This document shows, one piece after another, positions 14,331-28,170 of a stretch of DNA of 64,000 nt. Numbering within the stretch: position 1 is the stretch's first letter; every line of letters begins with the position of its first letter. The position numbers and the translations under genes are program-made. The stretch is from Tipula vernalis (lineage: Eukaryota; Arthropoda; Insecta; Diptera; Tipulidae): assembly GCA_958295665.1 (NCBI GenBank), contig OY282558.1, positions 461,998,995-462,062,994 of the forward strand, read 5' to 3'. Below the pieces are notes generated by a model that saw only the letters and a program-made list of their open reading frames with translations, was not told the DNA's origin and ran no database searches.

Positions 14331-15299
14331 AAGCAAGGAAAGCAAGTAGAATCGAATCAGCTTACAACTTAAATTGAAACCTTAGATAAATTAAAACCAA
14401 ACTATAATTACTCGAATAAAAGGCTTTAGCTAAAATAAGTTTAAAAAATACTTTAGCACTAAATTTAGAAATAAAGTTTAAATTCTTCCAAGATAAATTA
14501 AATTAGATTGCGGAATGCATCCTAAATTTCCGTGTTTTAGGAGACCTTAATACTACTTAGTGACAGCGGTATTATTCTAAGTCATTTTAATAGTTATTTC
14601 ATGAATATAGGTAATGTCTTAAAGGAATCGAATAGTCGATATGGTAGATCTGGTAATTTTAATATTCTGCAATGTAGTAATGCTACCAGCATTTTTTTTT
14701 TATCCAACAAATAGTTTATCAAAAACCACAAAAATGTCTGTCCAAGCTCTAATCATCGCTCATGACTGATTTTTCGCAAAATACTTTAGTTTTGTTGCAA
14801 AGCACAAGTTTTCAAAATAATGTACCTGTTAAAAATGTAAGATGATATAGATGTTTCAAAATCGAAACTTATTTCCTGTTTTTTGATCGCCAAATGATAT
14901 GCGTGACACCATTAAACATGCAAGAATAAAAACTTTTTGATGTCGTTGAAACGAGTCGTAAGGATTAGTTTAGAAAAGAAGCAGCTACCGAACTATCGGT
15001 CAACTGATTCAACACGAAATTGATTAAAGTAGGAAGGATCAAACCATACAATATATAATATAAAAACAATTTAAACACTGATGAAAACTAACGTGATATT
15101 AATCACAAAACACAAAAGAAAAGATTTGTTAGAACTATTGAAATAGTTTGCACTATAAACTAACATAAAGCGGAGATTAGGGCATGATCGGTTAATCAGT
15201 TTTCGAAAAAAAAACATTTAAGATTAATAGATCAGTCTTAAACCGATAAATCGATTAATTGTTAGCATTTTACATTAATTAGATGGAACTTGCGTATTT
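14331..15299. other. AT-rich non-coding stretch between repeats
   Basis: No gene, RNA or clear repeat recognised. Confidence 0.55.
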
Positions 15300-15665
15300 C
15301 TCAATCGATTTGAATGAAATTCTACATGTATACGTTGAAAAAGTTCTGGAATAAGGCAAAGTAGGATGTAATTTGGCTATTCCGTAACCGTTTGTGATGA
15401 AATTCGATGAGTACATTCAAAATAAAATTTAAATGCAATTCTGGAATATGGCCAATCTGTATGGGCGTATTATTTAACCGATTCTAATATAATTTTCGGA
15501 TATAGTTCTGGAATATCACTTCTTCTCTAATTCTTAACCGATTATGATAAAACTCGAAAGATACAATGGAAATAGGATTCTAAAATGATTTTGAAATGAA
15601 ATTCTGGGATATGACTCTTACGACAAAACTCAGCTATTTCTTAACCGATTATTATGAAATTTGAC
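15300..15665 (+). repeat. Diverged tandem repeat with TTAACCGATTATGATGAAATTC core
   Basis: Five degenerate copies of the core lie at about 15301, 15385, 15474, 15534 and 15641, so spacing varies from 60 to 107 bp. They are separated by variants of TTCTGGAATATGGC. The unequal spacing and heavy divergence point to an old, no longer homogenised array. Confidence 0.6.
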
Positions 15666-16089
15666 GTTTACGTTGGAAATAAGTCACTAAAATTATTTTT
15701 AGATGAGGTTGTGACAAATATACCAATACTGTGCTTCTATGATGTGGTCTGTTGAATTAGGCAGCTATTGAGGTTTTTTTGAGGCAGTGTAAACGAACTA
15801 ATTCATTTGCTATGCGATAGAAATTATCTTCATAATTATATTCAAGTTCGGTTAGAAATAATTCTTTCTAATCTCTCGCTTTAAGCTTTGGATCATATTT
15901 GCTGAGTGATTAGAGAACCGTGGTAAGATTGACATTGTTTCAAATTGAGTGATGTGAAATTACTAAAGGCCTGGACTTGGCATCTGACCCGTCCATATGT
16001 TGGAAATAACGCTTTATATATAATTACCAATGTTTTAATATAGAAATGATTTGAAATATGAAAACTAATAAAAATTATTATATAACAAT
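15666..16089. other. AT-rich non-coding stretch
   Basis: GGCAGTGTAAACGAACTA near 15783 is an approximate inverse of TAGGCGCGTTTACACTGT near 14283. The two may be the arms of one element about 1.5 kb long, but the match is short. Nothing else is recognised. Confidence 0.4.
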
Positions 16090-16320
16090 TCTTTTAAAAC
16101 ATTTACTGTATAACATTCCTATTTGTTTCAAAGCGAAAGCGCACCTTTTATATAGCACAAAATATTTAGTAATTTTTGTAACATGTTATATGGTTATATA
16201 TTGGAAAGGGCCCATATATTAATAACGTTTTTTATCATTTGTAAGCCGCATTCCCACTGTATAACATAACGTGTTAAATAACAATGTTACATTACATGTA
16301 ATATAACATGCTTTTATTTA
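16090..16320. repeat. TGTAACATGTTATA-rich repeat region, copy B
   Basis: TAATTTTTGTAACATGTTATAT near 16171 and GCCGCATTCCCACTGTATAACATAAC near 16248 parallel, in the same order and orientation, the motifs of the copy at 13770-14330. The repeat is diverged and has no coding capacity. Confidence 0.45.
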
Positions 16321-19300
16321 CATGAGTTTATTGAAAATAATAACTGTTTACTCAAGTAAACATGCCTCTCTTATGCAGAAAAAAAAATCCGGAAACAAAA
16401 AAATTTAAATGTTTAATTTAAAATTTATAAAACTTCTATAATATTTTCTTTTTCTTTAAGAGTTATTGATGTTTATGATCATGAAAACCACGTCGACACC
16501 TTTAAAGACACGGATCAAAGGAGTTGTATTGCTGATATCACTTCTTATGCTGATAGATTTACCACAAATTTTTTTAAGTATTTATATCATTCGTATCGCT
16601 TTTACTGATAGATGTACATACATACCACAAATATTTCAAGTTGTCACAAAAGTCTAAATGCCTATTAGATTATTTCATTCGAAAAATCCTTCGGCGTTAT
16701 TTTAAAATTTGATATTGCAAAATTTAATCAAAAATTTTATTCGACATTTTGTTTTGTCAAATTTTATCAAATTTTATAATACCGAATTTTAGGATATCGC
16801 CAAAGAATTTCTCGGATACTATAATCTCGCAAAGACAATGAAATTCATATTCAATTTTTTTTTAATTTAAATGGAAATGAACTTTTTGGAATCACTAGTG
16901 AGAAAAAAATACAATCTGCATTATCGATGTTTTACCTTCGGCTGGAAACCAATTTTATTGTGTTGGAAATGATTCGACTATTTGCCGAATTCTTAATTTA
17001 TTATCGCATGTCATCTACAATTGCTGCTCACAACTCAGTAATAAGTAACAGATGGATGGCAAATTTTAATTGGATTTTTTCGACCGTACGGTTAGAGTAA
17101 AAAGAACTGTCGATTAGACAGTGTTAGAGTAAAAAGACCTTGAAAACTTTATTACTCAAATCCGTTGACATTCATTATTGTACGTCACGAAAACTATACG
17201 TAGTTCGCTCATCATAGATAATATTTAATAAAGAGAAGGAGATGGATTAGTCAAAAATTGTTAATCTGATGACATTTTTCTAATGGAATAGCAGTCATAG
17301 GTCAATGTTTATTGGTAAATCTTAGGTTAATGATTAATGTTTATTGGTAAATCTTTCCAGGTTTCCATTGACACTTAAATTTTTATTTGGTTTTATGAAA
17401 TATTTTTCAATATTTTCAAATTGAGAGCACATTGCACATCTATACATACATGACCATAAACATTTACATTTTTTTCCTTGGAATTTTGACTCATCGCCAA
17501 AGAATTTATTGAGCCCCTCAATTTAAAAAACAAAATGTTTTATTTGATTTAAATTTGTTTACAATTCAACAAATTGACAAAACAATTTTATTTCTCAAGA
17601 TTGCTAGAAAAGTTAATTTCCTTAAACATCGTTTACTGAAAATTGCCCACGACAATTCACAGACTTTATTAGAATTACCCAAAAATCATCTACTTGTAAA
17701 CAAAAATACAAAATTCCAACAATTGAATAATTGGAATTTCCTAAAAAAAAAAACCGATTTGATTTTCATCGGAAATAAAAAATTAAATCAAAGCAATTTG
17801 TATTGATGTAATGGAAATTCCAAATTTTGTACGCTTTTCGCAATGAATTCAAATCCTTATTCAACCTAAATACCTGCTTTGTTTAATGCATAAATCGAAT
17901 GAATCAAATTCTACTAATCGGCACCTTATCATGTTTAGTTTTTACAAAAAATTATCATTTTATTGATTTTGAATCACAAAAAATAAATTCTCGAGACTAG
18001 AGTGAGACATCCCAGCACAAAATTGAAAAAAGTTTGTGAATTTTTATTTTTTTTTATTTTATTGTCTATTTGAGAATCACAAGTGGAAAATGATAAACAA
18101 TGTATCATTTTTCTTACTCGGGGAAAACTTCTTTTTGATTTATGATTTTATGAAAAAAAAAAACAAAAAACATTTTTCTTCTATAATTTCCGTCGTTTCT
18201 TTAAGTTATTTGAATAAAAGTGTCATTAGTTTTATTTCTATTTCTTCGTTCTTGTTGATCACTGCCTTTCTGTTGTTATTGTTGTTTGCCATAATTTTCT
18301 TTTTCCTGCGCTATTCGTCATTTTCAGACAAAAACTTGGTTATGGTGAGAAGATAATATTGTTATATCGGAAAGATGAACAAATTAAAATATTTTCCTTT
18401 TGGTTTTTTGACGTTTTTGTCATTGTTGCCCGTAGAGCGCGCGATACAATTTCTAGCTCTTCAATCCAATAACAATATTATGCAAATATCTAGCACACAA
18501 AATTTGACTGCGGAGCTATGGGGAGCAAAAAACCAAAAATTATTTTTTTTTTTTTAATTTATTTAATTAAATAACAAAAATTTATAACAAGGCAAATTAA
18601 AAATATATAAAATTTGTGTTGTATAAAATAAATATATTTATTGTTAAATTAATTTTATTATACACAATTTTAATAAAAAAAAAATAATAATTTCCATTAA
18701 TTTCCATATAATTATATTCGCAGCAACAACAATGCTTAATGAAAATATTTTTTTTGTTTATTTTATTTACCAATTTTTATTATTATAACATTGTTGTTAT
18801 TTTCATTTAATTGAATTTGGATAAATTATATTTGTGTACAAAAAATTTCATTTGATGGAATATATATATTTGTATTGCATTAAACATTTATTTTTTTTTA
18901 ATTTTATTAATTTCGGGTTAGTTTAAAGATTATCTTTAAAATGAAATTCTTTCGATGATTAACATTAAAGGACATCATTGGATAATCATTTTCAAAAGTG
19001 CTTCAAATAAATTACTTTGTAAGAAGTTTATCATCTTTATATTCATTTCCAGAGTTCCAATGTATACGAATTTTTTATTTAATGTTGCAGAAACTCAAAC
19101 ACCGCTGCGAGCGGTGATATTTTTCTGAAGATCAAGATAAAAAGCTCATATTCTATTGAGGTGTGAGCTGAATTATTAATATAAGGGTTAACATATTGCC
19201 TGCTAATAACAAAAAATATCAGCTGAATTAACGGTGAATATTTTGATCACATACATCGACGTTAGAATGAGAATTTTACAACATCGAACACGGCATTTAT

Positions 19301-19479
19301 GACTTAGCAGTTGACTCAGTTTCTATTACAAAATAGTTAAACGAGTTTTTTTACATAGAGTACTTGAGCGAGTTTAGCTAAATCGAATTTAATAAACCCA
19401 GTTTGTCTATTAGCCAACACATTACCAACAGTTCGACTATTGATGGTCAAGGAGTCATTCGGAGGTCAGCTTCGATCAT
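16321..19479. other. AT-rich non-coding stretch, nothing recognised
   Basis: Contains two small direct repeats: GTTAGAGTAAAAAGA near 17092 and 17123, and AATGTTTATTGGTAAATCTT near 17303 and 17336. Open frames such as 18036-18356 (106 codons, hydrophobic, low complexity) show no domain and end in AT-rich sequence. No gene seen. Confidence 0.6.
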
Positions 19480-20110
19480 TTCTAGCCTAACACACTCAGT
19501 AGGACAATTCCCGTTTTCCCGCTCGTGGAGTTTAGACACGAAAACACAAGATTGCGAAGAAATGGTTCGAGAACATGAATTCAATAGGCCTGTGTAGACA
19601 ATAAAAGTGAACCTTTGCACATTGTTCCTAAAATCATTAGTAGCGATCGACGACGTTGCGGGGATTATCAGGTGACAATACCAAACAGCTGTCCTCTTCC
19701 TCATATTTAGAATTTTTCACCAGGTTGTACTATGTCTATTCAAAGATACACCTAATGCGAGCTTACCACCTAATATCAGTAGCAATGGAAGAAGTATACA
19801 AGACAGTCACCAAGCTATTCCTTTGGTTGATATGCGAACAACAACAGTAGTACAGGGATTCGTAGACCACTTCATTTTGAGATTTAGTGTACCGCTATAG
19901 GTATTATGACTGATGAAAGCAACCAATTTGAAAGTAATCCTTTTCAGGAATTTAATCAACTGTTAGGTACACACAGGTCAAGTTCACATTATTTGCTGAA
20001 GAAACACCCTGAACTGAGGCACTGGGCTGCCATTCATTTTCGTAGCAATCAGAACTTCAGTCAAGCATCCTCTCTTTTGCGACATCGACAGACCTCACTT
20101 CACTTACGGA
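19480..20110 (+). pseudogene. Degenerate Ty3/gypsy-type pol fragment, RT joined to integrase
   Basis: Translation in successive frames gives a recognisable retrotransposon polyprotein. EPLHIVPK (19609-19632) and CGDY (19657-19668) share one frame and match the reverse transcriptase fingers. SKIHLMRAYHLISVA (about 19740-19784), in a second frame, matches the palm motif usually seen as K-[IV]-D-L-x-R-A-Y-H-x-I-P. GFVDHFILRFSVPL (about 19856-19897), in a third frame, and MTDESNQFESNPFQEFNQLLG (19906-19968), in the CGDY frame again, match the integrase core around its second Asp. The catalytic YxDD half of RT, RNase H and the zinc-binding part of integrase are missing between about 19830 and 19855, so the element has a large internal deletion as well as several frameshifts and stops. 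No LTRs were found. It is a dead copy. Confidence 0.8.
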
Positions 20111-20796
20111 TAAGACGTAGACCTGGCAATATTTAGTTAGTTACGTATCTGTTCGAAATATATGTTTTCCGTTTCAAACTATATTCTGCGCACACCAATT
20201 TCCAACTCATCGCTCTCAGCTCAACTATCTGCTAAATCTACTACAGACCAAGGGTTTGCTTTTTGATTCGCATCATGCAGTCCAGTTAATTATTGTTCCT
20301 TGTCTGCTTTGATTATTTGCTACTGGAGAAACAAGGGAAAATCTACACAGCACTGCCCGGTATACATAAAAAAATAGAACGATCCAGCTTATAGACCTAT
20401 TTAGGTATTCGACGCGCCAAAATGTAAGCAAGCCAAACCTCTATATCTGATTTAGAAAAAATATTAACGATTCGAGCATCACGGATTCCATATAGCGGAA
20501 AATTTCTAAACTGAGCTGCCTGATAATTTGACATTTAAGATTGTTGATAAAAATCATTTTTTTGGAAAATTCATTGCCGAAATTATATCGGTTTGTGAAT
20601 TTGAGCAACCTGAAAACCTGCAATTTGAATAATATATTTAACAAGTAACAGTAAACTTAACAAGTGAAAGTGGAGAGTTGTTTTTTTTCTTATGATGTTT
20701 TGCGAAGAATTACCTTTCGTACGAGGCTCTTCGGACCTTACCCCCCAAGGGTTTAGTTGTTCGTGGTAGTGCAAAGGGTTTTGCTATAATTTTATT
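20111..20796. other. Non-coding stretch downstream of the gypsy relic
   Basis: The first part (to about 20400) is less AT-rich and may continue the retrotransposon remnant, but I cannot match it to a domain. Nothing else recognised. Confidence 0.45.
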
Positions 20797-20895
20797 TGAG
20801 AGTTGAGTTGGAGATTAAATTAGGCCATGTTGATTTGGAGATTGAGTTGGGCATTGAGTTAAGGGTTGAGATTGGAGTTAGAGATTAGATTGGGT
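20797..20895 (-). repeat. Degenerate GAGTTG-rich tandem repeat (inverse of the CAACTC family)
   Basis: GAGTTGAGTTGGAGATTAAA near 20800 and following variants (GATTGAGTTGGGCATTGAGT near 20840) are the reverse complement of the CAACTC-rich blocks at 5461-5780 and 43360-43770. It is a short block of about 100 bp. Confidence 0.6.
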
Positions 20896-23800
20896 TGACT
20901 TATCAGATAAGTTTACGTATGCACTTGATTTCCGGACCGAAGCTGTGGTCAGCTCGTGAGGTTTCAACGTGGACGAAGCAGCACGTAGTAATTGAAATGG
21001 TCATTCCGATCAATCTCTAGGTTCTCGGCGACATAACCAATTTGATTTCTAATCTCGCCGATGAATCTGCTCCTCAAATGTTATAACAAAATAATTCGTC
21101 TGGTTGATTATTGATTTGTATATGTATACTCTTTGTAAACTAAATTGAACCGGTCAAATTTTATGCACAAGATTAGAGTTTTATATACATACATATATAG
21201 TATATATACCACGTTATCTGAATAAATTATACCACCCAATACACCATTCAATATCTCAAATCAAAGAGCACGAACTGTGTATTATAATATCTCGTACATA
21301 CAGCAAAAAAGAAACAAGATTACAAAGCTGTCGAAATATTTAATTTTATTACTATCCACCGATACTGATACATACCCGCTTCGGAGTCCGACCAAGCGAG
21401 AATATACAGATGGACTTAAAAAGTTAAATCTCGTTAAACTTTTATTACCAGGATTTTGTATTTTTTGTTGTTGTTATATATCGCCGTATATCGTATCATG
21501 ATAATCCAGAGTTATTATTATTACTGCCATTATCAAACAACAACAAATAGCCTTCTTTTTTTTTGTATTTTGGTGGCTGTATATGTACAAAATATTTTGT
21601 TGATTTTTATGTTGCAACAAGTATTAACGGGAAAATAAAAATTTTCATAAACAAAGAATCAACAACCAAATATTTTTTTTTCAATCAAACCCCAAAACTG
21701 AATCCAAACGAAATAATACCAGAACCAAGTTAATCCCTTATTGGTTTCTTATTTAAATAAACCGGGTGTGAGGGATTGCAAATTCGTTTCTTTGTTTGTA
21801 CATACATTATGCCTCCTGTAACGTTTTCTACAACATAAAAGGGTGGTTCAATCTGAAATATTTTTCATAAACTCTCAAAACTGGTGGACTAAACATGATA
21901 GTTTTCAAATCTGTTAACGGATTAAACATAAACGAATTTTGAAGCTCATTTATTGAGGAAGTTTTAAGTTGTGGAAAATATTAGATTTTAAAAATTGTTT
22001 CGAGGAAAACGAAAAAAAATGCTTTACGAGGTATTCCTGTACTTATGATTTTTGATTTTATATAAATAAACGATACCATAATCCCTCCTATGAAAATAAT
22101 TTAATTTCTCAGAAAACCCACAAGATTTTCCATATTCTATAAATTTAGGATTGTACACTGATTTAGGAATTTGTATATTATGTATATATTTTGTTGCTCC
22201 TATGTAAACGAATGAAGTAAATATTTATAACAGTAACTATGTGAACTTAAAACCAACTCTAATTTCGCTCACATAATACACGTTTTATTTTTAATCAAAC
22301 CTTGTAATAAAAAAGCACGTTTTACAAACAGAAAAGAAATAGAAATCCGCTTTTCATTTTCGACAAAGGTATGTATAGTATATGTATGTAAAAGCAACAT
22401 ACTCACAATATGTAATACAATTATGGTGTCCTTTTTCTATTTAATGGAACTACATAAAAAGGAATTCTTTATTCGTAGAAAATATACAAAAAAAAATGTT
22501 CTTTTCAAGCTTTATTGGCTTTTGTTGTTGGCTGTTCTAGATATAGGAAAAAACACTGTAAAACCAGAAAAATTTGTTTGATGTAATATTGAGTAGAGCA
22601 ACGGGATTTTTTCCCCCAAAGTGGTTGTTGCTAGATCGTATAATAGTCTATGGGGTGAAAGGGTGGTGAATATCACACAATACTTTGAAGTATAATCAGA
22701 AAATTTAACCTGATTAGTGATATAGTTTAATACACAACACGCTGGAGGTGGAATTTAACATTGTTTTATACAATGTCAAGTGGTTTTCATACCGATTTTT
22801 TTTATAGTTTTACTTTACTGTATAAAGGTGGTATGAGTACTATAATATAAAACGTTGCAAAATTATTACCTGTAATAATATGCATTTATTCTACATTAAG
22901 CTTGGTTAAATTTAGTTTTTATCGATACTTTTATTGAATTGGATGTATGTACATATAATAGGAGTATAAATGTTGCCATAAGGAGCCATAAATGTTGTAA
23001 AATTTGTTTACAAAGCCTGGGAGATTTTAAACCAATTAGCCCGGATTCAGTGGCGTAACTACAAATGCCCCATCCCCTCCCCTTTCTCTCCATCCCATCA
23101 AGGGATACTGCTGCCTGAAGACTTAGAAGGATGTTTGTCACTTCAAATCACAATTGTCGTTTCGATCGATTAAGAGAATACCAAAATTTGATTGTCGATG
23201 CAAGTGACTCGGCTAAAGGAATAGGTACGATAAAAAACGCTAGACATGACGATCGAGTGTGATTAGGTCCATTACGAGGCCTTCGGGCAGAGGATGTACC
23301 GCGAGGTTATACTGTCATTTTGCTTCAAGACCTGTTTGGTTATCCATTTGTGACGCAAAATGTTTCCAAGATGTCCTAGAAGAATATAATTTGAACCCGA
23401 TGAAATATTTTCGGATCTTATTACAAAATTAAATATGTAACAGAGAATTATATATTTGTAAAAAATTTTAAAAGGAACTAAATCAAATTCACAATGTTTC
23501 AAAATATGAAATGGAGGAGCTTTGGGAAGGGAGCAGATTAAAAATGAATTACCGTAGTGTGGATCGTGCCATTAAATGTATCTATTAGATGTTCGTCTTA
23601 CGTATGAAAAATATATATTCCTTACTATTTTAAAAAAACAGTGACATTAGGCCTCAATAGTTTAATATGGATCTCAGAAAGTTTAGGAATCATGTCAACA
23701 GTTTAATAAGTAAGTATCATTCTAAAGGGTCAGCTGTTAACTTCAATATAAGTTTCAAGAAGCTTGTAGGCAACTTACCAGCGCCATTGAATATAAAATT

Positions 23801-26299
23801 GTCCATTATCAAAATCAGGATAATTTAGAAGAATAAATGGTTTCAAGAGACTGTCTTTATTTTACAAATGACGTAGAAAATTTATTTTGTTCTTTGTCGT
23901 TTTTTTACAATATGGAGATAGAGAGAGAGAGAGGGAGACAGAGACTATAAATAAATAAGTAAATATTTTAAATTTTGGGGATCAACAGGTCACAGAAGCA
24001 TTTTTCAGCAATAATATACTACTAATAAAACAAAGGCAAATTGTTGTAGAACATTTTAAAATTAACCAACAATACAAAATATGAGCTGTACGCGGTAAAG
24101 TTGTTTATTTGTAACCTCACCCTTATTGTACATCAACCGCTTATTCTTCTACATATTTAAAGCTAATATTACGTACCAAAGCTTGATTTTAAGTCTATAC
24201 TTTTTTTTTGAATTTTCCTCGATGAAATGTTGACGAAAAGCATCACATCTCAAACAGGCGAGAATTTCCTTTATTGTACATATGTATAATTGAAAAATTA
24301 TTTGGTTATATGTCGATTATAATATGTAGTTTTCAATAAAAATTATGTTTTTTATTATGTTAGTTGATACAAGCACATAAAATGTAATAACGTTTAAATT
24401 CGGTTTCAGAACGCTCAGTTTAACGTTTTAAAACGTACATATTACAACAATTATGTACACGTTGGGCTTTTATTTTACTTTTGTCATAAAAAATTGTGCG
24501 CCGGGTGTATATATTACGAGTACAATATTCCTATAAAATACAATTTTTATGCCGCATAAATATATATAGAGAGGTTTTGTTGTGCTATTGAAATATGTTT
24601 TTATATGTTGGTTATTCCAATTTTTGGGGATTCAGATTTTTTTTTTTATGATTTATTCAAAAATATGTTTTACATTTTATTTTTATTTGCACATAACAGC
24701 TTGTAATCACCTGATGTAAACGGATAACGAACATACATACACATTTTCCCACAAGCTTCAGCCGCAGACTCAAAATAATTTATTCGGAACGGAAATTGAT
24801 ATAAAATGCTATACAATGCAATAAAAACATATCGAATTGTTTGCATTTTCAAGCGTGTGTGGATGTGTTGTTTATACGAGTACTACTTCAAAATTGTAAG
24901 TGAAATAAAAATTTTGGTATTTTTGATTTAAGTTATATCGTATCGTGACATCGATCGTAATAAGGTTCAGTTTAGAAATTTAGAAATTTTGATTTATGAG
25001 ACATCAAAATATAATAATAGCTAATGACATTGTTTGACTTTATTATATAAGAGTTTTTTATGTAGGGTAAAATAATGGCAACTTATAAAATGTAACATTC
25101 ATTCTAACATTTAACTTAATTTAATTGACAAAAATTATCAATTTTCCATAAAATCTTAGGAACGTGTGGGTTTAATCCCATATTTACCGCCATTCAAATG
25201 ATTAAAACAGAATTAGATAATTAACGAAACCTAGAGGAACACTACAGTTTAGAATAACCACCTGTTTAATCTTTCAACTATGTATTCCCTTTAGAAAATT
25301 TATGGCACCAAACTATTGTGGGTAAAATATGTAATTCTATTTTACTATGAATAACTTTTCAATTTATATTAAAAATATTTGTATTGGAGCGGACTGACTC
25401 AGAGGCCGCATCTCTTTGAAAACTATAGAAATATAAATTATTGTCGCCAAAACGTAATATATGTTTAAACTTCTACGAGCATTAAAGCAGTAAAAGATTT
25501 TCAAGGCACTTTTGAAATTTTTGTACGGGAACTTTTGACCGTGGATCTCGACCACTTTGAAATTTACGTAAATGCTTTGCTAATGAAGCTATGAAAATTT
25601 GTACATTTCCAGATCCCTATGTTTGATCTAAGGGGTATGTTATATCATTTTTCAGGTCAATTTTAAAATAGTTAGTATGGAAGCACCAAGATACAAACAA
25701 ACAGACATTTTCCAGAAATGGTAAATTTGGACGGAGTGCTTTTAAAATGACTTTTCTCAACAATATTAAATTGTTTTCGTAGTATTTTGAGCCTCACTTT
25801 CTTGCAAATCCGTCCTTTAAAAACCCCCTGCAATGGAATTTTGCAATTTGCTTAACTCAAATTCTCTATAACCATTTTTGCACAAATAAAAATTAACTTT
25901 TTATACTACTCCTAATTAAGCGTAGAAGGTACATTCGCTTCGATCATGTTAATCTAAAGTCATTTTAACCATAAATTCTTTATTAGGTAGTTCAGTCTGA
26001 AAATTGTTTATTTTTATAGAATTTGTAAATTTATAAAAGAGCGATACTCCTCCGAAACGAAATATTGCGATTGGCTGGTGAATTTTGAGTTTTATTCTTT
26101 TCGTCTAATTTTATCGCAATTTTCTAATGACGTTTTGGAAAATTTTTCGAGATTTCCTAAGGCAAATTTGAATTAAACGTTTTCTAGCTATAGCTATTTA
26201 CAACTCTAGATATAAAATTTTAGAGGCTGATTCTGCTTTCTGATCACTTTTAGAAAATCGAATTTTCATCAGCGAAAGCCTTCACAAAATACATTAAGG
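20896..26299. other. AT-rich non-coding stretch, nothing recognised
   Basis: No gene supported. Contains a short GA-rich tract near 23916-23945 and many TATGTA-type simple sequences. Open frames on both strands stay under 82 codons and lack motifs. Confidence 0.6.
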
Positions 26300-28170
26300 T
26301 AATATATCTTCAGACGTTAGACTTTAGAAGCTGAACGATCCAAGCAGTAAATTTTACAATCAGTTTAATTTTATAGCAAACATTTAATTAAACCAATAGG
26401 ATATATTATTGTTTTGAAAATGCTAAATGAGATGATGTATTTGTAAATGATTTTAGATTTTCAAAATTTTACGATTTTCGAGATTGCTCTCAATTCTTGT
26501 GACATTTTTCGTTGAAGTTTGGAATGTTTATAATACGTAGGTGGCTTAGACTTGTAGAAAACTTCAAAAGCTTTACGCTAGTAGCTTTAATACAAGTAAA
26601 CATTTTAACGGGCGTATTTTAATTAAATAAAAATATTCAGAGCTTTACGAGCTTTTAAGCCTGAAGCAAGCGTAAAGTGGACTACGATTAATTTATATTA
26701 AGAAACAATTTAAGCGTAGTACGATTTGAGATTTGAATCATTTTTCAACTCATATCACTTAGTTAAACCATTTTGATATGTTGTTGTTGTCAAAATACTA
26801 AATGAGATGTTGCTGTTATCAAATTTAAGGATATTTCAAAGACTTCTGGTTTTCGTGATAGTACCTCATTATTATGCTATTTTTGCTCAAAGTTTAGGCT
26901 ATTTTTAATATTTAGATAGTTTAGGCCTATAAAACTGTCAAGCTGGAGCAAGCTTTCTGGAAGTATTTCGAGCTTTCTTATTAGTAAATACTAAATAATT
27001 TTGGAATATAGAACATAAAACGTAAGGCATCAATAGCAGAAAAATTATTTTGGTTATAGAAAAATGATCAGAGTTTCACGAGCTTTCAAGTGTAAACAAG
27101 CATAAAACAGAAAAGCGGTTGGTGTTTATCTAAAAAGCACTTTAAGCTTAATGCGGTTTCAGATTTAAGCAATTTTGAACTTGCAACAATTAAATAAACC
27201 ACTACGATACTTTTTTGTTGCTAAAATACTTAATGACGCATTATTGTTGTGAAATTTTCGAATATTTGTAAAACTTGCATTTTTTGAGGTTGTCCTTTAT
27301 TTGTATTCCACGTTTGATTAAAGTTTAGCATATTTATAATATTTAGATAGTTAAGCCCTAGAAAACTGCCAAATCTCGGGCAAGCTTTCTATAGTTTAAG
27401 CTTTTTACTAGTAAATCATTTAACGAGCGTAAAACGTAAAGATCTATTATAGAAATGTCATTTTGATTAAATAATAATCTACAAAACTGTATGAGCTTTA
27501 AAGTTTAGATAAATGTTTAAACAGACACCGATTAAATTACCTAAAAAACTATTTTAAGTATAAATTTCACTCAGATTCTAGCATTATATACATTTCAATC
27601 AATTTTGTTTAGATGTTCCTATTGTCAAAATTCTATATGTGAGGCGTAATGTTGTCATCAATTTTGAGGTGGTGGTAATCACTCATTTGTATTTATAATA
27701 TTTAGATGGTTTAAGCCTATGAAACTGTCAAACCTCGAGTAAGCTTTCAGTATGTATTTCGATGTTTCGTACTAGTAAATGAATTAGCAAACATAAAACC
27801 TGAACTGTGATAACATTATTATCATTTTAGTTATTAAAAAATGCTTAAAGCTGTAGGAGCTTTCAAGTTTACAGCAAGCTTACTACAGACACTGATCAGA
27901 TTATCTTAAGAAACAGTTTAAGTTTAATACCCGATGGAATTACCCGATGTATTGTTGTTGTTGTAAAATCTATTGTAATTGGAAATATTGGTGATTTTCG
28001 ATGTTTGATTATAGAAAACTTTCTAACCTCGAGTCAGCTTTAATTAGTTCCAGGTTTTATGCAAGTAAATTATTTAGCGTTCAAAACTTAAAGCTGTCAT
28101 TAGAGAAAATAGTAAGTGCTTTATAAGCTTTTAAGTTTAAACCAATTTATAAACAGACAAAAATTAAAAA
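26300..28170 (+). repeat. Diverged tandem repeat, period about 370-420 bp, 4-5 copies
   Basis: An ordered set of motifs recurs. TTTATAATATTTAGATAGTTTA-like anchors lie near 26528, 26909, 27328 and 27695, each followed by AAACTGTCAA and then AGCAAGCTTTC-like and ACTAGTAAAT-like segments. Tags such as GAGATGTTGCTGTTATCAAAT recur near 26808, 27234, 27642 and 27955. The last copy is truncated near 28005. The copies keep the same order but differ at many positions, so this is an old array. No reading frame is conserved between copies. Confidence 0.65.

Noticed and set aside
18036..18356. 106-codon hydrophobic open frame
   Set aside because: Phe/Leu/Ile-rich from T-rich sequence, with no domain or conserved residue pattern; likely chance.
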